Below, in pieces: positions 1 to 6,798 of a DNA stretch of 15,582 bases. Origin of the DNA: Solobacterium sp. (GTDB lineage Bacteria; Bacillota_I; Bacilli_A; Erysipelotrichales; Erysipelotrichaceae); contig JAFWJP010000235.1 of the NCBI GenBank assembly GCA_017514645.1, positions 1 to 15,582 of the forward strand, written 5' to 3'. The notes beneath the pieces were generated by a model. The model was not told the DNA's origin, did not search any database, and was given only the letters and a program-made list of their open reading frames with translations. Every line of letters begins with the position of its first letter. The first letter of the stretch is position 1. A program made the position numbers and the translations under genes.

Positions 1-707
1 AATTCGATTTCAAACGCCGGATGATCCTTGTCCACGAATCCGGTGATGACTTCCGCACCGAAATACTGCTTCAGCAGCTCTGCCAGCTCATCCCGTGCCG
101 CAAGGACCTTCTCTTCGTTGAACCCGGCAAATCCGTCGATCGGATAGATCACTGTCTTTGTCTGTTCATCGATCTTGCCGATCTCGCTCTGCCGCCACGT
201 CCAGCGCCTTGTACGTACCTCATGACCGCAGACATAGACCAGTTCACCTGCCTCCGGTGTTTCTGTTTCCGTACTGCCGAACGGCAGGAACGTATCTCCA
301 TCAACCGCAAAGCGCACTTCCAGATCCTCTCCGTGCATCGTATCCAGGTCATGGGTTCCCATCGGGATTTCGTACTTGATGGATACCGCGTTGTTCAGAT
401 CCACAAGCGGATTGATGGAAGGCATGCCTTTTCCTTTGGAGATCCTGGTCAACAGTGCTTCCGCCGAACAGGTAAACTTGTTCGGATTCATGCCCAGCGT
501 ACGGAACGCTTCCCGGTACGGCTGTACATCCGGCAGTTCCTTGACCTTTACACCATTCAGTTTCTCTGCCAGTATCGTATAGTTCTCCTCCAGCATCGCT
601 TCGATCTCCGGTACAGGTTTCGTATTGTCCGCACCCTTCACTGCAACGACGCCGACGATCACATCCGGCAGTTTCTCAAACACATCGTCTGCGATTACAT
701 ATTTCAT
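1..707 (-). CDS. B3/4 domain protein (PheT editing-domain-like), 3' end outside window
   Basis: The visible 235 residues begin MKYVIADDVFEKLPDV and stay open to the window edge. The sequence matches the stand-alone B3/4 family, related to the editing domain of the phenylalanyl-tRNA synthetase beta chain. Recognisable blocks are VQPYREAFRTLGMNPNKF (near residue 60), the EALLTRISKGKGMPSINPLVDLNNAVS stretch (seen around residues 83-109) and the IPMGTHDLD turn that follows. In PheT this fold hydrolyses mischarged tRNA. The substrate of the free-standing proteins is uncertain, so an editing role here is inference. The start is fixed by GGGAGG just upstream. That site lies inside the last codons of the ccdA-like gene, whose stop is 2 nt away, so translation is probably coupled. 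No promoter of its own is seen. The C-terminus is missing only because the window ends. Confidence 0.85.
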   Translation of the reverse strand, partial: MKYVIADDVFEKLPDVIVGVVAVKGADNTKPVPEIEAMLEENYTILAEKLNGVKVKELPDVQPYREAFRTLGMNPNKFTCSAEALLTRISKGKGMPSINPLVDLNNAVSIKYEIPMGTHDLDTMHGEDLEVRFAVDGDTFLPFGSTETETPEAGELVYVCGHEVRTRRWTWRQSEIGKIDEQTKTVIYPIDGFAGFNEEKVLAARDELAELLKQYFGAEVITGFVDKDHPAFEIE

Positions 708-709
708 AA

Positions 710-1888
710 TTATTCCTCCCGGCCTGCGGCCTGATCGATTAAAGCATCCAGAACATCCGGCTCGGCATATCCCGGAATATACCCGAGGAAATTGCCGTCT
801 TCCTTCATAATGAATGTTGTCGGATATCCCTGGATACCGTAGTTGTAGGAAACCTGGAAATCATTGTCATAGAGTACTTCCATCGTGTATCCGTTATCCG
901 CCATCCACTGCTCAACGTACTCGACGCTTCCCTCATGGTTGAAGCCCGGTGCCGCGATCAGCAGGATCTTGACATCATCACGGTTCTCTTCCAGCCACTG
1001 CAGATGCGGCAGTTCCACCTTGCAGTACGTACACCAGGTACCGAAGAAGTTCAGCACGACCGCCTGTCCTTCATAATCCGAGAAGGATACCATCTCTCCC
1101 TGTCCGTTCTGCAGACGGAAATCATACAGGTGGATGTCATTCGCATCCGCAGGGACATCTGCTGTTTCCTGGCTGCTGTTCTGCCCCTGACGCTGTTCCA
1201 GAGCCTGTACCCGGATCATGCCCTGTGCCAGCAGATACACGCCCATGCCGAGAACCACCGCTGCGCCCAGTTTTGATGTCCACTTCACAATATTCATATG
1301 TTTCTTCAGAAGTGCCAGCACTTCATCCGTAAACAGGCCCAGAAGGATAAATACCAGAATAAAGCCCAGAGAATACGCACCGATATAGAACCAGCCGACC
1401 ATCGGTGACGGGCTCATTGCGGCAGCCGCAATCGCCGAAGCCAGCAGCGGACCGATGCACGGACTCCAGGCAAAACTGAAGAAGAAACCCATCAGATACG
1501 ATCTGCCGGCCGTCATCGTCTTCCGGGGATCAAACCCCGCCCGGTACTCCCGCTCCAGCAGCGGAATCCGGATCACGCCCATGGAAAACAGACCCAGCAG
1601 AATAAACAGGAAGCCGCCGATCAGCTGGAACATGATCTCATGGCGATTGAAAAACGCCCTCAGCGCATTCGAACCCATCCCGGCAAGAAAGAATACCGTA
1701 CAGATTCCCAGCACAAAGCAGAAGGTCATCGCGATCGTATGCCTGCGCCGTTTCCCCGGTGCCTCTTCTTCCCGTCCCGCCATCAGATAACCGATGTACA
1801 GCGGCACCAGCGGCAGCACACACGGCGAAAAGAAGGAAAGAAGACCTTCCACAAACAGACCGAACATTGCACCGACAGAACTTGTCAC
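710..1888 (-). CDS. CcdA-type thiol-disulfide transporter fused to a thioredoxin-like domain
   Basis: This 392-residue membrane protein joins two halves. Residues 8-225 are a CcdA/DsbD-type transmembrane unit with about six helices. Its paired intramembrane cysteines sit in FFSPCVLPL (C23) and AWSPCIGPLL (C144). Residues 250-392 are a TlpA/ResA-like thioredoxin domain with the active site WCTYC (C286, C289) and the cis-proline loop GYPTTF (P356). By family knowledge, the membrane part passes electrons from cytoplasmic thioredoxin to the extracytoplasmic domain, which reduces disulfides or supports redox repair outside the cell. Fusion removes the need for a separate partner. The start is a GTG with GGAG nine bases upstream; the next ATG, at codon 8, has no ribosome binding site. 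No haem or cytochrome c genes are adjacent, so cytochrome maturation is not implied. Confidence 0.9.
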   Translation of the reverse strand: MTSSVGAMFGLFVEGLLSFFSPCVLPLVPLYIGYLMAGREEEAPGKRRRHTIAMTFCFVLGICTVFFLAGMGSNALRAFFNRHEIMFQLIGGFLFILLGLFSMGVIRIPLLEREYRAGFDPRKTMTAGRSYLMGFFFSFAWSPCIGPLLASAIAAAAMSPSPMVGWFYIGAYSLGFILVFILLGLFTDEVLALLKKHMNIVKWTSKLGAAVVLGMGVYLLAQGMIRVQALEQRQGQNSSQETADVPADANDIHLYDFRLQNGQGEMVSFSDYEGQAVVLNFFGTWCTYCKVELPHLQWLEENRDDVKILLIAAPGFNHEGSVEYVEQWMADNGYTMEVLYDNDFQVSYNYGIQGYPTTFIMKEDGNFLGYIPGYAEPDVLDALIDQAAGREE

Positions 1889-1914
1889 TGAATAACACTC
1901 CGAAATTCTGACTC

Positions 1915-1920
1915 ATTATA
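1915..1920 (-). promoter_or_regulatory. Extended -10 element for the ccdA-like operon
   Basis: On the minus strand the sequence reads TGTTATAAT, a perfect TATAAT with the TG of an extended -10. Transcription would start about 20 nt before the GTG of the ccdA-like gene. No good -35 hexamer is present at the normal distance. The site lies in the short divergent gap shared with the LD-carboxypeptidase-like gene. Confidence 0.5.
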
Positions 1921-1974
1921 ACATAGACACCCGCACATCGATTCCGCTAATATATGACCAAGGAGAAAAAAACA

Positions 1975-2955
1975 ATGCAGTATCCCCCGTTTCTGAAACC
2001 GAATGACACGATCGGTGTTTCCGCACCCAGTGCCGGTGTCGGCCGAAAACTGGAATCCTTTGATCATTCCCTTACAGTACTGAAAAGACTATGGCGGATC
2101 AAGGAAACCGGCAGTGTTCGCGTCAATGCTGTACGCAGCGCCGATGCAGGAACCAGGGCTGAGGAATTCTGCAGCCTGTTCCCTGATCCGGAGGTATCTG
2201 CCGTCATGTGTGCCGCAGGCGGTGATTTCCTGTACGAGATCCTTCCGTACATTGACTGGAATACGATCACAGCCCATCCGAAGTGGATCATGGGAGCGTC
2301 CGACCCGACATCCCTGCTGTTCACAGCCACTGTGAAATATGATATCGCAACCCTGTACGGACACAATGCCGGCAGTTTTGACATGATACCGTTTCACCGT
2401 TCCCTGGAAGACTGTCTGCAGATCCTCCAGGGCAATCTGATCACCCAGATATCCAATGACCTGATCTCATCCGACCCGCCGTTCAGTGACGGTCCTCTGC
2501 ACTTTGATCAGCCATCCCGCTGGAACGGACCGGAGGAACTGCACGTTTCCGGCAGGTGCATCGGCGGCTGCATCGATGTGCTCAAGGATCTCATCGGAAC
2601 CCCGTATGCCGCAGTAGACACCTTCCTGGACCGGTATCCGGATGAGCGGACCATCTGGTACTTCGATGACTTCGCGCTCAGCGCAGAAACATTCTATCTT
2701 ACACTGCTGCAGATGAAATACGCCGGCTGGTTCCGGAACACTGCAGCCGTCATCATCGGCCGCGTCATCCTGCCGTCCTCCAATACCGGCATGACTTATG
2801 CCGAAGCGGCAGACCTTGCGCTTCAGGATATCCCGCATTACACGGAAGCCGATATCGGCCATACACCTGGAGCCATGACCATGATCAACGGCGCAGTCAT
2901 GAATCTGGATGTTTTCCAGGGAAAAGCGCATATTTCATTTGAACTGAGATCATAG
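1975..2955 (+). CDS. Peptidase S66 (LD-carboxypeptidase/MccF-like) protein
   Basis: The 326-residue product belongs to the S66 serine peptidases. These cleave LD-peptide bonds in cytoplasmic murein recycling (LdcA) or detoxify microcin C-type compounds (MccF). The nucleophile motif is IMGASDPTS, with Ser at residue 109. The C-terminal histidine motif is IGHTPGAMTMINGA (His 296), and the GGCIDVLKDLIGT segment is the usual linker. Where most members have Glu (FLED), this one reads YFDD, so the acid would be Asp 231; I take this as a subfamily trait. I chose the ATG at 1975 because AAGGAG lies nine bases before it. An in-frame ATG at 1954 is upstream of that site and has none of its own. The substrate cannot be told from sequence. 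The last codons overlap the tRNA promoter. Confidence 0.85.
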   Translation: MQYPPFLKPNDTIGVSAPSAGVGRKLESFDHSLTVLKRLWRIKETGSVRVNAVRSADAGTRAEEFCSLFPDPEVSAVMCAAGGDFLYEILPYIDWNTITAHPKWIMGASDPTSLLFTATVKYDIATLYGHNAGSFDMIPFHRSLEDCLQILQGNLITQISNDLISSDPPFSDGPLHFDQPSRWNGPEELHVSGRCIGGCIDVLKDLIGTPYAAVDTFLDRYPDERTIWYFDDFALSAETFYLTLLQMKYAGWFRNTAAVIIGRVILPSSNTGMTYAEAADLALQDIPHYTEADIGHTPGAMTMINGAVMNLDVFQGKAHISFELRS

Positions 2956-2968
2956 ACAGTGCTATAAT
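2939..2968 (+). promoter_or_regulatory. Promoter of tRNA-Ala
   Basis: TTGAAC (2939-2944) and a perfect TATAAT (2963-2968) are separated by 18 nt, ending 10 nt before the tRNA. The -35 element lies inside the last codons of the S66 peptidase gene, and its stop codon falls in the spacer. Confidence 0.6.
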
Positions 2969-2978
2969 CCCTATGCAT

Positions 2979-3054
2979 GGGGTTTTAGCTCAGCTGGGAG
3001 AGCGTCCGGTTCGCAATCGGAAGGTCGAGGGTTCGAATCCCTTAAGCTCCACCA
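2979..3054 (+). tRNA. tRNA-Ala (anticodon CGC)
   Basis: This is a complete 76-nt cloverleaf. The acceptor GGGGTTT pairs with AAGCTCC and includes the G3:U70 wobble, the identity element of alanine tRNA. The D stem is GCTC/GAGC. The anticodon stem is TCCGG/TCGGA with loop TTCGCAA, giving anticodon CGC, which reads GCG. The T arm is GAGGG-TTCGAAT-CCCTT. The discriminator base is A73, and CCA is encoded. A CGC alanine tRNA supplements the usual UGC species and fits a genome of moderate GC. It has its own promoter and terminator. Confidence 0.95.
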
Positions 3055-3063
3055 TGTAGAAGT

Positions 3064-3090
3064 AACAGGACTGACGGCAGTCCTGTTTTT
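3064..3090 (+). terminator. Intrinsic terminator after tRNA-Ala
   Basis: AACAGGACTG and CAGTCCTGTT form a perfect ten-base-pair stem around the loop ACGG. A run of T follows, then CTGTA. It would end the tRNA transcript and read-through from the S66 gene. Read on the minus strand the T run is poor, so it may serve the converging lipoprotein gene only weakly. Confidence 0.9.
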
Positions 3091-3095
3091 CTGTA

Positions 3096-3835
3096 TTACT
3101 CTTCCAGAAGATTCTTGTAGGTATCACTCCAGACGTACCATCTCCATCATACGGATCCTGTAATACATTCATGGACCGTTCTTCCTTCGTAACCGGGTTC
3201 GTAATATAAACCGTTTCGACATAGACATCCTTGCCGCTCACGATGGAATGCTGGGCAATGTTGGCGTTTTCATGCATGATGAGGTTGAAGGGCTGTTCGA
3301 TGTAGTAGGTGCTTTCACTGCCTGGTACAATGAACCAGTGGTCAATGAGCCTGTCCCTGCCTTCCGTGTCACCGAAGTACCGTTCCGCGTACACCAGCGG
3401 CATATTCGAGTAGTTTTCCGGCATGAGAGGAGAATTGAAGATCGCCTTCAGCATCTCCTCACAGATCTCCGGATGTTCTGGGTCCCACATCCTGTAAGCA
3501 CACAGGAGATTGTAAACAACATAATACTTCCCGTGGTCACCTGTCGTATCGATATAGGAATAGTCAGCCGCATTGTGCGCAAAGCGGTTGGCCGAAAGAA
3601 CAACTTCCTCAACATTCGCTTCATAGGTACCGGCACCTTTGGGATCCTGTGCCGTAGTCCTGGTCGTATATTCACTGATTTCTGTCTGGATTTCCTCCTC
3701 ATCAGATACCTGGAGGGTGAAGCCCGCAGAATGCTCTTCTGCGGATGGATTGTCGATTGGCGTTATTTCTTCCTTCGTACATCCGCTCAGCACCAGAGAG
3801 AGTATTTCCGGAATCACAAACAGTTTCCGGATCAT
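3096..3835 (-). pseudogene. Putative lipoprotein gene, apparently decayed (start lost, 3' frameshift)
   Basis: The product has a lipoprotein signal, MIRKLFVIPEILSLVLSGC, with lipobox LSGC (Cys 19). An acidic linker and a soluble domain of unrecognised family follow (AHNAADYSYIDTTGDHGKYY, PLVYAERYFGDTEGRDR). Two lesions are visible. First, the only strong ribosome binding site (AGGAGG, 3858-3863) is seven bases before an ACG codon (3848-3850), where an in-frame ATG is expected. The ATG at 3833-3835 used here is 22 bases from it. Second, after DPYDGD the frame runs through the terminator into the antisense of the tRNA, giving the well-known false tail VELKGFEPSTFRL down to 2990. A shift of one base near 3138-3149 instead gives WYVWSDTYKNLLEE and a TAA at 3096-3098. 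A sequencing error at either place is possible. An intact call would span 2990-3835. Confidence 0.6.
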
Positions 3836-3907
3836 TGGTGCATTCTTCGTTTTCTTTCCTCCTGAATCAGTATACCTGCATTGCGGCAGAACCGGTCAAA
3901 TGCCGGC

Positions 3908-4402
3908 TCATTTTACATAATGGATCCTGGTCCTGTCGAACCTGTCCTGCTGTTCTCTTTCTTCTGCCGGATAGCCGTATGCGAATATGGCAAATGCCCG
4001 CAGATTCTCCGGCAGACCGAGGATCTTTTCTACTGCCTGCATCTTGTGTTCTTCCGGCGCAATCCCGATCCATACACCGCCGAGTCCCTGCGCATCGGTC
4101 TCCAGCCACAGGTTCTCCAGCGCGATCGACATGTCGACCTGTGCATATAGCAGATGTCTGCAGTCTGTACGATATACCGGCACGATCGCTGCCGGGGCAT
4201 CTGCTGTCATGCCGGCGTAGGGACTCGCCTTGGCCAGTTCCTTCAGGATTTCCTTGTTCGTCACGACGTAGAATTCCCACGGCTGCTGGTTGGACGCCGA
4301 AGGTGCCTGCATGGCTGCTCTGAGGATCGCTTCTGTCTTTTCCGGTTCAACCGGTCTGTCCTGATATTTCCGGATGCTTACCCGGTGATAAATACTGTTC
4401 AT
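3908..4402 (-). CDS. Nitroreductase family protein (FMN-dependent)
   Basis: The 164-residue protein has the nitroreductase fold pattern. HRVSIRKYQDRPV (residues 6-18) holds the Arg-Ser-Arg FMN phosphate contacts. APSASNQQPWEFYVV (33-47) is the flavin loop. GLGGVWIGI is in the middle, and AFAIFAYGYP near the end is followed by RFDRTRIHYVK. Members reduce nitroaromatics, quinones or flavins with NAD(P)H; the true substrate here is unknown. It is at the short end of the family. The start is set by AAGGAG six bases upstream. It lies 52 nt after the short-chain dehydrogenase gene on the same strand with no terminator between, so the two are likely co-transcribed. I see no clear terminator after it. 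Confidence 0.88.
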   Translation of the reverse strand: MNSIYHRVSIRKYQDRPVEPEKTEAILRAAMQAPSASNQQPWEFYVVTNKEILKELAKASPYAGMTADAPAAIVPVYRTDCRHLLYAQVDMSIALENLWLETDAQGLGGVWIGIAPEEHKMQAVEKILGLPENLRAFAIFAYGYPAEEREQQDRFDRTRIHYVK

Positions 4403-4454
4403 ACTCTTCTCCTTTGTGTTATCAGAATCTCATTCAGCGTATTGATGAGCTGTT

Positions 4455-5222
4455 TTATTCCAGTGTCCAGCCGCCGTCGATCAGCTGGACCGTTCCTGTA
4501 ACCATGGATGACGCATCACTCAGGAAATAGATGACTGCTGCCGCAACATCGGCAATCGTTCCCAGACGCTCAAGAGGGATCTTTGCCAGAATGCTCTGCC
4601 GGAATGCCGGATCATCCAGCCGCTCTGCCGTCCCCGGTGTATAGACGAATGTCGGCGCGATGGCATTGACGTTGATGTTGTCCGGTGCCCATTCTGCAGC
4701 CAGTACCTTTGTCAGCATATTTACACCGCCCTTGGAGGCACAGTAGACGCTTTCATTCCGGATCGCGGCCGTACCGGCCTGGGAAGACATCATGCAGATC
4801 TTTCCTCCCCCGCTCTTCCGCATGCTCGCTGCAGCAGCCTGTGCAAAGAAGAAGCTGCCCTTCAGATTGAGATCCATCATCTCATCCCAGTCGGCTTCCG
4901 TCACATCGTAGGCAGGTATGGGATTTCCCATACCGGCGTTGCTGAAAAGCCCGTCGATCCTGCCGTAAGCAGCTTCAATCTCCGCGACACAGGCACGGAT
5001 GCTGTCAATACTCCGCAGATCTGCTGTAAATACATCTGCCTTCCCGCCTGCTTCCTCGATTTCCTTTCTGCAGGTATCCAGAAGTGCTTCCGAGCGGGCA
5101 ACCAGGGCAACACGGGCACCTGCTCCCGCAAGTTCTTTGGCAACGCCGTATCCGATTCCTCTGCTCGCACCGGTGACGATGATGTTCTTGTTCTTCAGAG
5201 AGAAACTGTCGAGTAAAGACAT
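4455..5222 (-). CDS. Short-chain dehydrogenase/reductase (classical SDR)
   Basis: This 255-residue protein is a classical SDR with all key motifs. The Rossmann cofactor loop is TGASRGIG (residues 17-24), with NAG at 95-97 and Asn 119 in the active-site helix. The catalytic Ser is in MMSSQAG (146-147), and YCASK supplies Tyr 160 and Lys 164. The C-terminal end (TGTVQLIDGG) is typical of FabG/glucose dehydrogenase-like members. The basic residue R21 within the cofactor loop and R43 after the second strand suggest NADP(H), but this is inference. The substrate cannot be named. AGGAGG lies seven bases before the ATG. The downstream nitroreductase gene is probably in the same operon, which would give a two-gene reductase unit. 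Confidence 0.92.
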   Translation of the reverse strand: MSLLDSFSLKNKNIIVTGASRGIGYGVAKELAGAGARVALVARSEALLDTCRKEIEEAGGKADVFTADLRSIDSIRACVAEIEAAYGRIDGLFSNAGMGNPIPAYDVTEADWDEMMDLNLKGSFFFAQAAAASMRKSGGGKICMMSSQAGTAAIRNESVYCASKGGVNMLTKVLAAEWAPDNINVNAIAPTFVYTPGTAERLDDPAFRQSILAKIPLERLGTIADVAAAVIYFLSDASSMVTGTVQLIDGGWTLE

Positions 5223-5269
5223 ATGGCAACCTCCTCTGCATTTCCGTATGCATTCCGATCGTTGGTTTT

Positions 5270-5275
5270 ATTATA
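5270..5275 (-). promoter_or_regulatory. Probable -10 element for the SDR-nitroreductase operon
   Basis: The minus strand reads CATATATAATAAAA, with a perfect TATAAT about 47 nt before the start codon. No convincing -35 is seen at 16-18 nt. The rest of the 176-nt divergent gap up to the aldo/keto reductase gene holds nothing else I can support. Confidence 0.4.
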
Positions 5276-5398
5276 TATGAATCACAGGGACATATTCCTG
5301 CCTGCAGGTGTGTGTCTTCACCAGCGGATCACATTTTCATACAGGAATACACTGACACTTGATAAAATAGGTTCAGGACAGAGTACAAGGAGGTACCT

Positions 5399-6586
5399 AT
5401 GATCTATCGTGATTTCCAAGGTCTTTCGTTATCCATGCTGGGATTCGGAACCATGCGCCTGCCGCTGAAGGAAGACGGTTCCATCAACGAAGAACTGGTC
5501 GCCGAAATGACAGACTACGCTCTCAGTCACGGAATCAACTACATCGACACTGCCTGGCCGTACATGAACAATCGTTCGGAATCGGTCATGGGACGTGTTC
5601 TCGCCAAATACCCGCGGGACAACTATTACCTGGCTACGAAGTATCCCGGTCATATGATCGCGGAGACGTATGATCCTGCCGATGTCTTTGAACGTCAGCT
5701 GAAGAAGTGTCAGACTGATTACTTTGACTTCTATCTGCTGCACAATGTCTATGAAAACTCGATCCAGGTCTATGAAGATCCGAAATGGGGTATCATCGAC
5801 TATTTCCTGGAACAGAAGAAAAACGGCCGGATCAAGCACCTCGGCTTCTCTTCCCATGGAGATATTCCCCTGCTGAAGGAATTCCTCGATAAATACGGAG
5901 ACGAAATGGAATTCTGTCAGATCCAGATGAACTATCTGGACTGGAAACTGCAGAAAGCAGATGAAAAATACAGGATCCTGACCGAGAGAAACATCCCTGT
6001 CTGGGTCATGGAACCGCTTCGCGGCGGTAAACTGGCATCACTGGAAGAAGATCAGTTGGCCCAGCTGCATGCACTTCATGACGGCAGTGCGGCTTCCTTC
6101 GGTTTCCGCTGGATGCAGCAGTTCCCGAACGTCACCATGGTCCTGTCCGGCATGTCCGCCATGGATCAGATGGTCGACAACATCAATGCCTTCGATCATG
6201 AAGATCCGACAAGTGCTGAAGAAAACAAGGCGCTGGCTGACATTGCGGCTTCCATGACCGATCTGATCCCCTGCACTGCCTGCCGTTACTGCTGTGACGG
6301 CTGTCCGATGGGCCTGGATATCCCGGATCTGCTGCACAAGTACAACCAGCTGCGCGGTGGTGCAGGAAGTACTGTCGCAATGCAGCTGGATGCTCTGCCG
6401 GATGACAAGCTTCCTTCTGCCTGCATCGGCTGCGGTGCCTGCGCCGCGGTATGCCCGCAGAGGATCGCAATCCCGGATGAACTGGCAAAGTTCACAGAGG
6501 AACTGAACAAGCTTCCCCGCTGGGCTGATATCTGCAAAGCCCGGGCAGAAGCAGAAAAGAAGGCCAGAGAAGAAGAAAACGCCTGA
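5399..6586 (+). CDS. Aldo/keto reductase with C-terminal di-cluster 4Fe-4S domain
   Basis: The 395-residue protein is an aldo/keto reductase barrel (about residues 1-285) with the usual catalytic tetrad: Asp 50 and Tyr 55 (NYIDTAWPY), Lys 81 (ATKYP) and His 115 (YLLHN). A ferredoxin-like tail follows. Cysteines 292, 295, 298, 299 and 302 are in PCTACRYCCDGCP, and 342, 345, 348 and 352 are in CIGCGACAAVCP, enough for two 4Fe-4S clusters. This architecture is common in anaerobes and suggests electron exchange with ferredoxin-type partners, but no substrate is established. The ribosome binding site AAGGAGG is five bases before the ATG, and a possible -10, TAAAAT, lies at 5363-5368. It ends in a Lys/Glu-rich helix. 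A hairpin begins at its last codons, and the riboswitch unit starts directly after it. Confidence 0.92.
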   Translation: MIYRDFQGLSLSMLGFGTMRLPLKEDGSINEELVAEMTDYALSHGINYIDTAWPYMNNRSESVMGRVLAKYPRDNYYLATKYPGHMIAETYDPADVFERQLKKCQTDYFDFYLLHNVYENSIQVYEDPKWGIIDYFLEQKKNGRIKHLGFSSHGDIPLLKEFLDKYGDEMEFCQIQMNYLDWKLQKADEKYRILTERNIPVWVMEPLRGGKLASLEEDQLAQLHALHDGSAASFGFRWMQQFPNVTMVLSGMSAMDQMVDNINAFDHEDPTSAEENKALADIAASMTDLIPCTACRYCCDGCPMGLDIPDLLHKYNQLRGGAGSTVAMQLDALPDDKLPSACIGCGACAAVCPQRIAIPDELAKFTEELNKLPRWADICKARAEAEKKAREEENA

Positions 6587-6600
6587 TTGACTTCAGGCGT
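6579..6600 (+). other. Hairpin spanning the stop codon of the aldo/keto reductase gene
   Basis: ACGCCTGA (6579-6586, ending in the TGA stop) pairs with TCAGGCGT (6593-6600) around the loop TTGACT. There is no T run, so it is not a standard terminator. It may protect the 3' end of the message. The loop is also the likely -35 of the next promoter. Confidence 0.5.
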
Positions 6601-6615
6601 CCGGGAAGATACAAT
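6587..6615 (+). promoter_or_regulatory. Promoter of the riboswitch-controlled gene
   Basis: TTGACT (6587-6592) and TACAAT (6610-6615) are exactly 17 nt apart, a near-consensus housekeeping promoter. The expected start, near 6621-6622, falls at the 5' edge of the aptamer, so the leader has almost no extra sequence before P1. Confidence 0.65.
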
Positions 6616-6618
6616 GAA

Positions 6619-6710
6619 CTCACCATAAAGAGTCAGGCGAGAGACAAGCTCTGTGACCCTGCAGCAACCCTTCCTTCCGGAAGAAGGTGCTAAAGCTTGG
6701 ATGATGGGAG
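6619..6710 (+). ncRNA. SAM riboswitch aptamer (SAM-I/SAM-IV clan)
   Basis: The conserved core of SAM riboswitches is recognisable: CTGCAGCAACCC, a short P3 hairpin (arms near 6667-6674 and 6681-6688), then AAGGTGCTAAAGC. P2 is closed by GTCA (6632-6635) with TGAC (6654-6657) and contains a hairpin AGAG/CTCT. P1 can form between CTCACCAT (6619-6626) and ATGGGAG (6704-6710) with one bulged A. There is no P4 hairpin after the GGTGCTAA segment, which is more like the SAM-I/IV variant than a standard S-box. The strand 6704-6710 of P1 also belongs to an 11-bp antiterminator, so ligand binding should favour termination. It is the only control element seen for the 103-residue gene. The family is clear to me; the exact subclass is less sure. 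Confidence 0.78.
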
Positions 6711-6758
6711 AGGATCTTTACATGCGCATGAACTCCCGTCATCACGATGGGAGTTTTT
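6700..6758 (+). terminator. Riboswitch expression platform: antiterminator and intrinsic terminator
   Basis: The terminator is AACTCCCGTC (6731-6740) paired with GATGGGAGTT (6746-6755) around ATCAC, followed by a T run. GATGATGGGAG (6700-6710) can instead pair with CTCCCGTCATC (6733-6743) over 11 bp with one G-U, which blocks the terminator. The antiterminator strand overlaps the 3' strand of P1, giving the two exclusive folds of an OFF switch. Confidence 0.85.
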
Positions 6759-6798
6759 CATTTGACTCTCTTTATGGCAGACATAAGGAGGAAAACAC

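Noticed and set aside
21..734. A 237-codon plus-strand open frame at the window start.
   Set aside because: It is the complement of the B3/4-domain gene, which has a good start and a recognisable family.
2990..3095. C-terminal extension of the lipoprotein across the terminator and tRNA (GFEPSTFRL tail).
   Set aside because: This is translation of tRNA antisense, a known annotation artefact; a natural stop exists in the neighbouring frame at 3096-3098.
3138..3149. Programmed -1 frameshift at the end of the lipoprotein gene.
   Set aside because: There is no slippery heptamer and no suitable downstream stimulator in the right place. A mutation or sequencing error is simpler, especially with the start codon also lost.
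3876..3907. Possible terminator after the nitroreductase gene (AGCCGG with CCGGTT).
   Set aside because: The stem is short with wobble pairs and has no T run.
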